From: CAYZJV01 sp049310885
Lineage (GTDB): Bacteria > Spirochaetota > Spirochaetia > Sphaerochaetales > Sphaerochaetaceae
Assembly (NCBI RefSeq): GCF_049310885.1
Contig: NZ_JBMDYO010000001.1
Location: forward strand, 558,001-622,000
Reading direction: 5' to 3'
Length of the DNA: 64,000 nt
Below, piece after piece: positions 26,254 through 35,051 of the stretch. Below the pieces are notes generated by a model. The model was given only the letters and a program-made list of their open reading frames with translations, was not told where the DNA came from and did no database searches. Each line of letters begins with the position of its first letter. Within the stretch, counting starts at the first letter, position 1. The translations under genes were made by a program, and so were the position numbers.

Positions 26254-27858
26254 CTACTCTTGCTTGTGTTCCTCCGACAGGGTGATAAGCCAACCGTCGA
26301 CAAGGGGACTCCATGTACGGCGATAGATAACGTCCCCATAAGTTTGTGCTAGCAAAGTCAGGGGAATATCGGGGTGGCTACGTAACCAGGAAGCCACGTG
26401 GGGAAATGATTCGGGAACCAGCTTATGCATGGCATCTGCCCGCCATATGACATCTCCCAGAACATCCTTACCAGTATCATCGTTTTCAGCCATAGCATCG
26501 GTGACCAGATAGAGGAACCAGATATCCTCACCGGTCGTATTCTCCAGCAAAAGCGTGGTGTAGTCGTAAGTTGCTTCAGGTAGGGGTATTGGCTGGAAAT
26601 TTTCATCGTTCAACTCGAGCTCCCATCCATCCTCCATGGGCGACCATGGCCGATAGTACTCCCTGTCATCGATATCGAGACCGACGAGATACCACGGTTC
26701 GGTCTGTCCCGAAGCCAAGAGTTCATCCAAGTATGGGAATCGGGAGAGATCGATGAATATTCCCTCCCCTACATCGAGTGTACTGTCTTCCAACAGATCA
26801 TCACCATAGTCATGTTCTGCGAACATTTCGCCACTTACGAGATACAGGTACCAAATCTCAAAGCCTGTAGCATTCTGAATGTATAGCACACTATCACCAT
26901 ATATGGGTGCAAGATCATCATACTGAAGGTCATCGATGGTCAACTCGACATTCCAGATATCGGAAGTCGGGTACCACATCTTCTGGTAGAAGTCCCCTTC
27001 GATATCTTGTGAGCGGACCACAACGCTCCCATACGCATCGAATGGCAGTTGGTCGGCAATCCAGGGAGTATCCTCCGTAGCTATCTGGACTATACTACCT
27101 GGAAGGAAAGTCGAAGAACCCAACAGATTGGTATGTTCACCGTTGTTCAGATGTTCGGCTCCCTCTTGGAATTCGGGATGTATGACATAGAGAGCATTCA
27201 GAGGGTATCCGGTGTTATTTGTTATGAAAAAATTCCCACCCTGGGGAGGCACAGCTAAAAGAGTTTGGGAAGAAAAGTCGAGTTCCTCGGGACTCAGGAC
27301 AATGTTCCAGGAATCCCGTTCCGGTTGCCACGAGAGTATATAGCGATCCCCATCCGTATCGATAGCATTTATCGTGAAGGTCTCTGTCCTGTCCCGCACT
27401 AGAGCCTCTTGAAGTGAAGGTGTTGCAGATAGCATGAGCCTCTGTTGCCCATGGTGGATCAGTTTTTCTGACGGCAAGAGATTTTCCATATCATCGTTTT
27501 CCTGATACATGCGCTCGCTAAAGATATCGAGTTGTACCAAGGTATATCCGGTTTCATTACTCACTACGATAGAATCACTAAATGGTGTGACGTAGCCTAT
27601 CCGAAAGACTCGTTTGGGTTTCACCGGTTTGGCAATCGCACTCTGTTGGGAGAATCCATCCACAGGAGTAGGCTCTGCCGTCTTAGGAGCATTCTCATAA
27701 ATTTCTGGTTCATCTTGCGTTATTACTGCGGGCTTCTGGACCAACTCGGGTTGAATTTGTCCGACCGGATCCAATGTAGTGGTAGTGGAGCAGGAGACCG
27801 ACAGAAACAGCATGCCGATGATTACCATGACCATCAAGGGAAAAGCATCTCTTTTCAT
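26254..27858 (-). CDS. Large lipoprotein with four ~100-aa tandem repeats
   Basis: A 534-aa envelope protein: signal peptide with FLSVSC lipobox, a Pro/Glu-rich linker (residues ~30-90), then four repeats of about 100 residues. Each opens N-x-TG-Y/F/E near residues 105, 213, 330 and 438, includes a D-L/I-L or YLV-segment, and closes with a W-P/S-x-x-D-x-W-N/L-V/I-x-L strand such as SWQPERDSWNIVLS, YPTSDIWNVELT, SPMEDGWELELN and SPLVDGWLITLS. The repeats look like beta-sandwich units; function unknown, surface adhesion or binding possible. ATG after TAAAGGAATGCGACT. Confidence 0.8.
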   Translation of the reverse strand: MKRDAFPLMVMVIIGMLFLSVSCSTTTTLDPVGQIQPELVQKPAVITQDEPEIYENAPKTAEPTPVDGFSQQSAIAKPVKPKRVFRIGYVTPFSDSIVVSNETGYTLVQLDIFSERMYQENDDMENLLPSEKLIHHGQQRLMLSATPSLQEALVRDRTETFTINAIDTDGDRYILSWQPERDSWNIVLSPEELDFSSQTLLAVPPQGGNFFITNNTGYPLNALYVIHPEFQEGAEHLNNGEHTNLLGSSTFLPGSIVQIATEDTPWIADQLPFDAYGSVVVRSQDIEGDFYQKMWYPTSDIWNVELTIDDLQYDDLAPIYGDSVLYIQNATGFEIWYLYLVSGEMFAEHDYGDDLLEDSTLDVGEGIFIDLSRFPYLDELLASGQTEPWYLVGLDIDDREYYRPWSPMEDGWELELNDENFQPIPLPEATYDYTTLLLENTTGEDIWFLYLVTDAMAENDDTGKDVLGDVIWRADAMHKLVPESFPHVASWLRSHPDIPLTLLAQTYGDVIYRRTWSPLVDGWLITLSEEHKQE

Positions 27859-28079
27859 AGTCGCATTCCTTTACCCCCTAAGGGATTGAGTATATCGTAC
27901 GATAGTACTATCTGCCGAAAGAAAGAGAAAGGCAAGATGACAAGTCCTAAAAACGAGAATATTTCTCATCGACAGGCACCTCTCTCTACTTGATAATTTT
28001 TGGATTCGGTGCAAATCTCTGGTTATATCTGTACATATTGAGAAGGGACCCAAACGATGGTCCCAAAGGGAAGGATGCT

Positions 28080-28940
28080 ATGAAATTCCTACGTCCTGTC
28101 AGTGGTACACGGAAGATTGTCCAACTGATATTCTTTATTATTGTACTTCTTGTAGTGATCGCCCACTCCTTGGAAGAGGCTGGTATCGTCGTTCCCTTGA
28201 TACAGGGGGCATCATTGCATGCTATCTGTCCCTTTGGCGGCGTGGTTACCCTGTACCAATTCTTCTCCTCGGGAACATTTGTGCAGAAAATTCATGAGTC
28301 TTCGCTGTATCTGATGCTTCTCGTTCTGGTGACAGCGATCCTCGCAGGACCGGTATTCTGTGGGTGGGCTTGTCCTTTTGGAACCTTCCAAGAGTGGATA
28401 GCGAAAATCGGAAGACGGATCTTCGGTAGAAAATACAACAGAATGATTCCTAAGAGTGTGGATTCCCTCCTTCGCTACCTCCGCTATGTCGTGCTTGTCT
28501 GGGTTGTGATCGTTACTGCGACCAGTGCCAAATTGGTGTTCTCGGATTACGATCCCTACTATGCGTTGTTCAATTTCTGGACTGGGGAGGTAGGTATAGG
28601 AGCTTTCATATCCCTGGGTATGGTAATCGTGCTTTCCCTCTTCGTCGAACGTCCTTTTTGCAAATACGCTTGTCCGTATGGGGCTGTGCTTGGATTGTCT
28701 AATCTATTCAGAATATTCGGCCTCAGAAGGAATACAGATACCTGTATCTCCTGCAACAAGTGCGATAAGGTGTGTCCTATGAACCTATCCATCGCGAATA
28801 AGAAGATCGTTCGGGACCACCAATGTATCTCTTGCCTAGAGTGCACGAGCGAAGCTGCTTGCCCGGTAGACACTACATTGGAACTCTCCACGAAAAAGTT
28901 AGGTAGTCGCCCAACTGTAGAAGGAGGGCTGGTAGAATGA
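28080..28940 (+). CDS. Membrane polyferredoxin (NapH/YccM-type 4Fe-4S protein)
   Basis: A 286-aa integral electron carrier. Four or five hydrophobic segments carry the paired FCGWACPFG and FCKYACPYG motifs (CxxxCP) of NapH/MauN/CcoG-like proteins, and the C-terminal part has two classic ferredoxin clusters, CISCNKCDKVCPM and CISCLECTSEAACPV. ATG 28080 has GGGAAGGATGCT upstream; the longer frame from 27990 lacks a site. It overlaps the next gene as ATGA, whose anchored protein is its likely partner. Electrons would pass between quinone or cytoplasm and the outside face; the route is not deducible here. Confidence 0.85.
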   Translation: MKFLRPVSGTRKIVQLIFFIIVLLVVIAHSLEEAGIVVPLIQGASLHAICPFGGVVTLYQFFSSGTFVQKIHESSLYLMLLVLVTAILAGPVFCGWACPFGTFQEWIAKIGRRIFGRKYNRMIPKSVDSLLRYLRYVVLVWVVIVTATSAKLVFSDYDPYYALFNFWTGEVGIGAFISLGMVIVLSLFVERPFCKYACPYGAVLGLSNLFRIFGLRRNTDTCISCNKCDKVCPMNLSIANKKIVRDHQCISCLECTSEAACPVDTTLELSTKKLGSRPTVEGGLVE

Positions 28941-29677
28941 CCATTCGTGCACGATCCATAGCTATTCTGGTAATTGGTCTCATCTTGGGTGGAGTTCTCC
29001 TACTGCAATTGGTTGGGTTGTGGAACACCGAAGGAAAGAAAGTCCCTACGAAGATAGAAAGTGGGGAGGCTGCCGGGATGTCTGATCCAGCCGCCATCAA
29101 GGGATCATATACCTTTGGAGATATACAGACTCATTTCCTTGTACCTGCAGAGACAATTGCCCGAGCTTATGCGATCGATACCAGTTCGCAAGATGTTTCG
29201 ACCTTCCAGGCGAAAAGTATCGAGGAGCGGTATGCTGAAGCCGAAGGACTTGTTGGTGATATCGGAACCGATTCTGTCAGATTGTTTGTAGCACTCTACG
29301 CAGGCCTTCCTTATGAACCTGAAGAGGATACATTTCTGCCCTCTTCCGCTATGGATGTGCTTCTCGATGAAGGAAGGATTTCTACCGGCGAAGCTGATGC
29401 CTTCGCAGACAGGATATTCCTTGTTTCCACTGTCGAACCAGTGATTGCACCACCGCCAGTCGTGTCCGAGGGTACCTCGGCAGAGGCGGCACTGGTGAAA
29501 GGGAACACCACTTTTGAAGATTTGTTGGATTGGGGGCTCACAAAAGCACAGATAGAGGTGGTATTGGGGAATGCGATGCCTGCAACGGGACTCACGGTAA
29601 GGGACTATCTTGCCCAACAGGGACTGGAATTCAGCTCTTACAAGCTAGAGCTCCAGCGACTCTTGGACACTCTTTAA
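28937..29677 (+). CDS. Membrane-anchored protein with two small helical repeats, partner of the polyferredoxin
   Basis: A 246-aa protein with an N-terminal membrane anchor (residues ~5-27) and two related modules near residues 54-80 (IKGSYTFGDIQTHFLVPAE in form) and 188-245 (VKGNTTFEDLLDWGLTKAQ). The I/V-KG-x-x-T-F/L-x-D pattern recurs as a C-terminal or partner module of YccM-type ferredoxins, where it begins a helical domain of unknown function. Coupled ATGA to the polyferredoxin gene. The middle part (residues ~85-180) is acidic and shows no known domain. Confidence 0.75.
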   Translation: MTIRARSIAILVIGLILGGVLLLQLVGLWNTEGKKVPTKIESGEAAGMSDPAAIKGSYTFGDIQTHFLVPAETIARAYAIDTSSQDVSTFQAKSIEERYAEAEGLVGDIGTDSVRLFVALYAGLPYEPEEDTFLPSSAMDVLLDEGRISTGEADAFADRIFLVSTVEPVIAPPPVVSEGTSAEAALVKGNTTFEDLLDWGLTKAQIEVVLGNAMPATGLTVRDYLAQQGLEFSSYKLELQRLLDTL

Positions 29678-29776
29678 CGTAACCTTCCCTTTGATTTTGC
29701 CCATGAGAGAGACGAATGCTAGCCACAGGGACTCCTTTTTGTTATCTTTTTGTCCTACTACGGAGGGTCCATTGGG

Positions 29777-31003
29777 GTGAAATCGGAACAATCCTGGAAA
29801 AAACAGGCAGCACTATTCCTCGTTAGCCAGAATATCAGCCTCTTCGGCTCCATGTTGGTCCAATACGCTATTATGTGGCATATCACCTTGACTACACAAT
29901 CGGGTGTCATGATGACAATATCTATCCTCTGTGGTTTCATTCCTACCCTCATAATCAGTCCCTTCGCAGGGGTATGGGCAGACCGTTTCAATCGAAAACG
30001 GGTAATAGTCATCTCCGATGCAATCATAGCTATCGCCACACTCGGCATGGCTATCTCTTTCGCTCTCGGATTCGATGCGATGTGGCAACTCTTCGCTGTC
30101 TTGGTGATCCGATCATTCGGTACAGGAGTGCAGACTCCTGCGGTAAGTGCCCTGCTTCCCCAGATTGTACCACCCGAACAGCTTACCCGTGTGAATGGGA
30201 TCCAAAACAGCATCATGTCGGTAGTTACCATAGCTTCACCCATGCTCAGCGGAGCCCTTCTCGTGGTCTCTCCTATCCAACATATCTTTCTTGTCGATGT
30301 CTCCACAGCTGCTGTCGCGATTGGTATATTGCTGTTGTTCCTTCATGTGCAATCTCCCGAACGAACGATTCCTGAGGGACCGATCAGTTACCTCAACGAT
30401 CTTCGTGATGGGATCCATTACATCCAAAAACATGATTTCATCCATATCCTATTCGCCTATTGCGCCCTCTTCTTCGTTTTCTTTGCACCGGTGGCTTTTC
30501 TGACTCCGCTACAGACGACACGTAGCTATGGTCCCGATGTCTGGCGGCTCACTGCAATCGAGGTGGCATTCTCGGGAGGTATGATGTTGGGTGGACTTTT
30601 GATCGCCACCTGGCAGGGGTTCTCCAACAAACTCCATACCATGGTGTTCAGTCTTATCGTCAGCGGTGTTTGCATTGTCGCTCTTGGCCTTACTCCCCCA
30701 TTTTGGCTCTATCTGGCAGGTATGGCGCTTATGGGAATAACCATGCCTTTGTTCAATACTCCGTTCACCGTTTTGCTACAGCAGAAGGTCGATGAACAGT
30801 ACTTGGGACGGGTCTTCAGTGTGTTCACCATGATCTCCAGTTCTGCTATGCCGCTTGCCATGTTAGCCTTTGGCCCATTGGCAGACATCATCCAAATCGA
30901 ATGGATGCTTCTTATCACCGGGGCTCTTCTGGCTGGAGAGGCATTCCTCATGCTCCGCAACAAACGCTTAATGCAGGCGGGTTTGCCTGTAGGGAATCTG
31001 TGA
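29777..31003 (+). CDS. MFS transporter (drug-efflux-like)
   Basis: A 408-aa twelve-helix major facilitator with the helix 2-3 loop motif PFAGVWADRFNRKRV and VIRSFGTGVQTPAVSALLPQ shown as RSFGTGVQTPAVSALLPQI, both typical of the MFS_3/MefA-Tet(V)-like exporters. GTG 29777 is chosen because CGGAGGGTCCATTGG precedes it; the frame from 29750 TTG has no site. Exporter direction is a family inference; substrate unknown. It is monocistronic. Confidence 0.88.
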   Translation: MKSEQSWKKQAALFLVSQNISLFGSMLVQYAIMWHITLTTQSGVMMTISILCGFIPTLIISPFAGVWADRFNRKRVIVISDAIIAIATLGMAISFALGFDAMWQLFAVLVIRSFGTGVQTPAVSALLPQIVPPEQLTRVNGIQNSIMSVVTIASPMLSGALLVVSPIQHIFLVDVSTAAVAIGILLLFLHVQSPERTIPEGPISYLNDLRDGIHYIQKHDFIHILFAYCALFFVFFAPVAFLTPLQTTRSYGPDVWRLTAIEVAFSGGMMLGGLLIATWQGFSNKLHTMVFSLIVSGVCIVALGLTPPFWLYLAGMALMGITMPLFNTPFTVLLQQKVDEQYLGRVFSVFTMISSSAMPLAMLAFGPLADIIQIEWMLLITGALLAGEAFLMLRNKRLMQAGLPVGNL

Positions 31004-31380
31004 ATCTCGCTCTAAATCTGAATTTTACGAATTAAACTATAACACGTTATATACAAATTTACCTTTGTTTCAAATTTTATAGAGTCCATGCTCGCTCATT
31101 GTGAAGTCGCTTTTGATGGATTCCACAGGATTGAAGGTTTATGTGAACGAGAGCGTCTATATAAACCAAATTGCATATATTTAGAAGTCCTAAACATGAA
31201 ATCCTGTAATTCCACACTCATATTGGCTACCCACAACTGATATTGCGTACCAGGTTCTTTTTCTTGACTTATGACTCCAATTGCAGCACCATGTACTTGA
31301 TTTGGTATATGCACTCAACCCTACAATCCTCGGCAAACCTGCTTACGAGTGCTTTATATGTACAAAAGAAGGAGGAAATG
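31004..31380. other. Gap between the MFS gene and the membrane-protein gene
   Basis: AT-rich near 31020-31080, then an open frame on the minus strand (31096-31314) resembling a second one at 32459-32659; see the remnant entries. No RNA gene or terminator is obvious, and no stronger coding signal on the plus strand. Confidence 0.4.
31096..31314 (-). pseudogene. Remnant A of an unknown protein, related to 32459-32659
   Basis: The frame reads KEPGTQYQLWV, shared with the second fragment (KEPGTQYQFRV), and DNA of both agrees at AACTGATATTGCGT (31235-31248 and 32622-32635) and just beyond. The rest has drifted. No ribosome binding site or extended homology; probably a decayed duplicate. Original function unknown. 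Confidence 0.35.
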
Positions 31381-32343
31381 GTGAAAGCAATCAAGATTAT
31401 CGTACTCATACTACTCTCGGTCGTGTTCATCGCCTATGGCATGGGTTTCATGGTATATCGCGGTGTCGACAAGACGGTACTCGACCAACAGTACTATCGC
31501 AGTGTAGTGGATGATCAAGGCATCCCTGCGATCGTGCATGGGGAGATCGGGAAGATGATTCCTGAAGTTGTCCGCGATGGCATAACAGGAGGATCTCCGG
31601 TAACCGACCCCAACAAGAAGGCTGCTGTGGATGCCCAAGTAGATCTCATCTCTACTGCTATCATCGATGCATTGGATGAACAATGGATCGGTGAGCAGAC
31701 CGTGATGGTTACCGACGATGTCGCCAATGTACTTTCCGGTGAAAAACCATCGCTTTCCGCAGTCGTCGATCTCACAGGAAAACTCGATACGATAGAGCAG
31801 AATATCGCTGAAGGATTGGATGTATACTCGGATGCCGAACTGATGGCGATGTTCGGGGCACCTCGCGCGTATATTCCCACCATCGCCGAGCAAATCGTCG
31901 GTCAGTTGGGATTGCCCCAGGAATTGGTGATCGCAGACCTGGTCAACGACATGGCTCCAGGAACACTCGAAATGATCAGTGGATATCTGGGAACCATGGG
32001 ATCGGTATTCGGGATCCTTCTCTTACTCGTGGTAACTATCGTATTCTTGGTGTGTTGTGTCCTCTTCCTTAAGATCGGAGGAGGCCTCCAATGGTTCGGC
32101 ATTACTACTGCGTTGTCCGGTGGCATCTTCTTGATCGTCATAGGATACTTCTCGAATCTGTCCAGGATAGAGGGTTTGGCTGGAGCCGATTTGTCTTCTC
32201 TTCCGGTTGATTCTTCGGTCATAGAGAATATTGTGGAGTTCACTTTTTCCCAGATGAACACGATGCCGATTGTATTCCTTGTCGGAGGTATTGTCCTATT
32301 CGTCCTCGGTCTGGTGGCAAAAGGACGTAACAAGGCTGCTTGA
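31381..32343 (+). CDS. Predicted membrane protein, 320 aa, unknown function
   Basis: N-terminal anchor (residues ~4-24), a long extracytoplasmic segment rich in Val/Ile/Asp (~25-215), then three hydrophobic segments (~220-245, ~255-275, ~295-312). I recognise no family. GTG 31381 follows AAGGAGGAAAT at proper spacing; ATG 31378 is too close to the site. A terminator follows. The gene is flanked on both sides by direct copies of a decayed sequence. Confidence 0.7.
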   Translation: MKAIKIIVLILLSVVFIAYGMGFMVYRGVDKTVLDQQYYRSVVDDQGIPAIVHGEIGKMIPEVVRDGITGGSPVTDPNKKAAVDAQVDLISTAIIDALDEQWIGEQTVMVTDDVANVLSGEKPSLSAVVDLTGKLDTIEQNIAEGLDVYSDAELMAMFGAPRAYIPTIAEQIVGQLGLPQELVIADLVNDMAPGTLEMISGYLGTMGSVFGILLLLVVTIVFLVCCVLFLKIGGGLQWFGITTALSGGIFLIVIGYFSNLSRIEGLAGADLSSLPVDSSVIENIVEFTFSQMNTMPIVFLVGGIVLFVLGLVAKGRNKAA

Positions 32344-32423
32344 TAGTACACATGGCCGGATAGGTGCCTGTTGAGCTTTTCGTTCATACGCTACCAACGA
32401 CCAAAACATGTAAAAATTTTGGG

Positions 32424-32460
32424 GGAGACCAACCGGGGAATCGGAAGGTCTCCTCTTTTT
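32424..32460 (+). terminator. Rho-independent terminator
   Basis: GGAGACC (32424-32430) and GGTCTCC (32447-32453) form the stem, followed by TCTTTTT. It ends the 31381-32343 transcript. Confidence 0.8.
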
Positions 32461-32659
32461 AATTCCAATTCCATCGATATTCCATAAATCCTATGGTCTC
32501 AACGAGATTATTACCACTCTTGTTATGATGTGAAACAATGCTTATAAAGCGACCTAACTTCACATGTTTGGGACCTCCCAACATGGAAACCCCGATTTTC
32601 ACCTCTCTCTTCGGCACCCTAAACTGATATTGCGTGCCAGGCTCCTTCCTTATTGACTC
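32459..32659 (-). pseudogene. Remnant B of an unknown protein, related to 31096-31314
   Basis: An open stretch of 66 codons without ATG, bounded upstream by two stops, reading ESIRKEPGTQYQFRV and ending in GFMEYRWNWN. It shares the KEPGTQYQ block with remnant A and overlaps the terminator tail of the neighbouring gene. Function unknown. Confidence 0.35.
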
Positions 32660-32887
32660 TCATCATGGATTCGGACTAAGGTGTGCCCATCTTAGGATGA
32701 AGGCGGATAAGATACCAAATGGATATATTCGGTATGCATACAGCAGAAGAGATAGCTTCTGGATGGATTCCGTCCCAAGGGCAACTGGTTTGACACGTGC
32801 GAACTGGTTGCCTTTCTTGTTTTTGTGGCACGATTGCATGGAGGCATTATAGCGAGTAGAACCTGGAAACAGCAGTAACATAAGTAC
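32660..32887. other. Leader/promoter stretch before the guanine riboswitch
   Basis: No convincing gene; small frames on both strands lack binding sites and homology. The purine-operon promoter must lie here, but I cannot pick a clear -35/-10 pair. Confidence 0.4.
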
Positions 32888-32957
32888 GTATCGTATAATC
32901 GCTAAGATATGGTTAGCAAGTTTCTACCCCCAACCGTAAATACGGGGACTATGATAC
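32888..32957 (+). promoter_or_regulatory. Guanine riboswitch (purine aptamer)
   Basis: All hallmarks of the xpt-type aptamer are present in order: TATAATC, P2 GCTAA/TTAGC around ATATGG, J2/3 TTTCTACC, P3 CCCC/GGGG around CCGTAAA, and J3/1 GACTATG. P1 is GTATC (32888-32892) with GATAC (32953-32957). The base that pairs with the ligand is C in GACTATG, which specifies guanine rather than adenine (U). It precedes an attenuator and the guaB-pur operon, so guanine excess shuts the operon. Confidence 0.93.
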
Positions 32958-33005
32958 AACACAAGGCCCAAACCGATTTGTTCGGTGCTTTGTCGTTGTC
33001 GGGTA

Positions 33006-33034
33006 AGTAGACTTGTTGGGAGTCTACTTTTTTT
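33006..33034 (+). terminator. Riboswitch-controlled attenuator before guaB
   Basis: AGTAGACT and AGTCTACT pair across a seven-base loop and run into TTTTTTT. It lies 49 bp after the aptamer and 19 bp before the guaB start. In the ligand-bound state it should form and stop transcription; a competing stem (ACAACACAAGGC with GCTTTGTCGTTGT) lies between. Confidence 0.85.
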
Positions 33035-33052
33035 ATTTCTTTGGAGGACGAC

Positions 33053-34546
33053 ATGGCAAACATCTACGCAGAGGTATCACGGACATTCAACGAATACCTG
33101 CTCATTCCCAGACTTACCAAGAAGGCACACCTTCCCCACAAGGTATCTTTGACCATCCCTCTGACAAAGTTCAGAAAGGGCGAGGAACCTGCTATGCAAC
33201 TCAACATCCCCATCACCAGTGCAATCATGCAGGCAGTGAGTGACGACCGGCTCGCCATAGCTCTCGCACTCCAAGGTGGACTTTCTTTCATCTACTCCTC
33301 CCAATCCATCGAAGCCCAAGCACAGATGATCCGCCGGGTAAAACAATTCAAACTTGGGTTCGTGGAAAGCCGATACAATCTCACCATCGGAGCGACACTC
33401 AAGGATGTCGTGCGGATCAAGGAGGAGACAGACCATTCGACTATAACAGTGACATCAGACGGCAGTCCACATGGCGAACTATTGGGTATCATCACCAGCC
33501 GGGACTGGCGCGTACCCCAGATGGCTTTGGATACCCCGATAAAAGAGTTCATGACGCCATTCTCAAAGCTCATCTGTGGACAGGATGGCATATCACTAGA
33601 CCAGGCATACGACACATTATGGGAACATAAGCGGAGTGTCCTGCCTATCGTGAATGGAAATCGATTGGTAGCCCTAGTGTTCCGTAAGGATTATGATTCT
33701 GATGAAGAGAACCCCGATGCACTCATGGATCATAAGAAGTCATACATGGTCGGTGCAGGGGTAAATACCCATGACTATGAAGAACGTATTCCCGCACTTA
33801 TCGATAGTGGTGCCGATATCCTCTGCATTGACTCCTCCGACGGATACAGCGAGTACCAAAAAGATGTAATCGCATTCGTCCGTGATCGCTATGGAGAACA
33901 GGTGAAAATCGGCGCCGGTAATGTGGTCGATGCCGATGCTTTCCGTTTCCTGGCAGAAGCTGGGGCCGACTTCATAAAGATAGGTGTCGGCGGTGGATCC
34001 ATCTGCATAACCCGTGAACAGAAGGGAATCGGTCGTGGACAGGCAACAGCCGTACTGGAGGTGGCGAAAGAACGGGATCGCTATTGCGAAGAGACAGGAA
34101 TCTATATTCCATTGGCCTCCGATGGAGGAATCGTTCAGGACTACCATGTAACGCTCGCTCTTGCAATGGGAGCCGATTTCGTGATGCTCGGAAGGTACTT
34201 TGCCCGCTTTGAGGAGGCTCCCGGACGGAAATATCGGATCAATGGCAACTATGTGAAGGAATATTGGGGTGAAGGATCGAATCGGGCAAAGAACTGGGCT
34301 CGCTACGACAAATTGGACAACAAACCCCTGCAATTCGAGGAAGGAGTTGATTCCTATGTACCGTATGCAGGACCGCTGAAGGAAAATCTGTTGATAACCC
34401 TGGCAAAAGTGAAGGCTGCGATGGTCAATTCAGGTTCGCTCGATATCAAGGATTTCCAAAAGAACGCGGTACTCACCGTGGTTTCGGAGATGAGTCTGAA
34501 TGAGGGCAAAGCCCATGACGTCATCCTCAAGGAACAGACCTATTGA
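33053..34546 (+). CDS. guaB: IMP dehydrogenase, Tritrichomonas-like clade
   Basis: Oxidises IMP to XMP with NAD+, the first committed step to GMP. The 497-aa protein has a TIM barrel split by a CBS pair (residues ~110-225). Catalytic Cys near residue 317 lies in GGGSICITREQKGIGRGQAT, followed by ASDGGIVQDYHVTLALAMGA and the flap YWGEGSNRAKNW. The loop wording ICITREQKGIGRGQ, GRYFARFEE and YWGEGS match the Tritrichomonas foetus IMPDH rather than the usual bacterial GSICTTR type. ATG 33053 follows TTGGAGGACGAC. First gene of the operon, behind a guanine riboswitch. Confidence 0.95.
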   Translation: MANIYAEVSRTFNEYLLIPRLTKKAHLPHKVSLTIPLTKFRKGEEPAMQLNIPITSAIMQAVSDDRLAIALALQGGLSFIYSSQSIEAQAQMIRRVKQFKLGFVESRYNLTIGATLKDVVRIKEETDHSTITVTSDGSPHGELLGIITSRDWRVPQMALDTPIKEFMTPFSKLICGQDGISLDQAYDTLWEHKRSVLPIVNGNRLVALVFRKDYDSDEENPDALMDHKKSYMVGAGVNTHDYEERIPALIDSGADILCIDSSDGYSEYQKDVIAFVRDRYGEQVKIGAGNVVDADAFRFLAEAGADFIKIGVGGGSICITREQKGIGRGQATAVLEVAKERDRYCEETGIYIPLASDGGIVQDYHVTLALAMGADFVMLGRYFARFEEAPGRKYRINGNYVKEYWGEGSNRAKNWARYDKLDNKPLQFEEGVDSYVPYAGPLKENLLITLAKVKAAMVNSGSLDIKDFQKNAVLTVVSEMSLNEGKAHDVILKEQTY

Positions 34547-34562
34547 GGAAAAGGAGAGGCAC

Positions 34563-35051
34563 ATGAAAGTAGCAGTAATCATGGGATCAAAGTCCGACTA
34601 CCCCCAAATGAAGGAGGCAGTCGATATCTTGAAAGAATACACTATAGATGTCGACGTGAAAGTGGTTTCAGCTCATCGGACCCCCGAATATATGATGGAG
34701 TTCGCAAAAAACGCCAGATCAAATGGATATACTGTCATTATAGCTGGAGCAGGAGGAGCTGCCCATCTACCGGGAATGGTTGCTAGTATGACGACCCTTC
34801 CTGTAATCGGTGTTCCGATAAAAACGAGCACACTCAATGGTATCGACTCCCTATTGTCCATAGTGCAGATGCCTGGGGGAGTACCGGTAGGTACCATGGG
34901 CATCGGATCAGGGGGAAGTAGGAATGCAGCCCTGTATGCATTGAGAATCCTAGCAATCTCAGATTCCCAGCTGGCAGAGCGTCTGGAAAGCCAACGTTCG
35001 GAGGTTTCATCGCGTGTCCTCTCTGAAGGACTCGGGGAATACCATGTGTAG
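34563..35051 (+). CDS. purE: N5-carboxyaminoimidazole ribonucleotide mutase
   Basis: Moves the carboxyl of N5-CAIR to C4 giving CAIR. The 162-aa product shows MGSKSDYPQM, the SAHRTPE His loop near residue 40, and GAGGAAHLPGM, all typical of class I PurE. ATG 34563 follows AAAAGGAGAGGCAC. The stop overlaps the purK start by eight bases, and PurK supplies the substrate. Confidence 0.96.
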   Translation: MKVAVIMGSKSDYPQMKEAVDILKEYTIDVDVKVVSAHRTPEYMMEFAKNARSNGYTVIIAGAGGAAHLPGMVASMTTLPVIGVPIKTSTLNGIDSLLSIVQMPGGVPVGTMGIGSGGSRNAALYALRILAISDSQLAERLESQRSEVSSRVLSEGLGEYHV

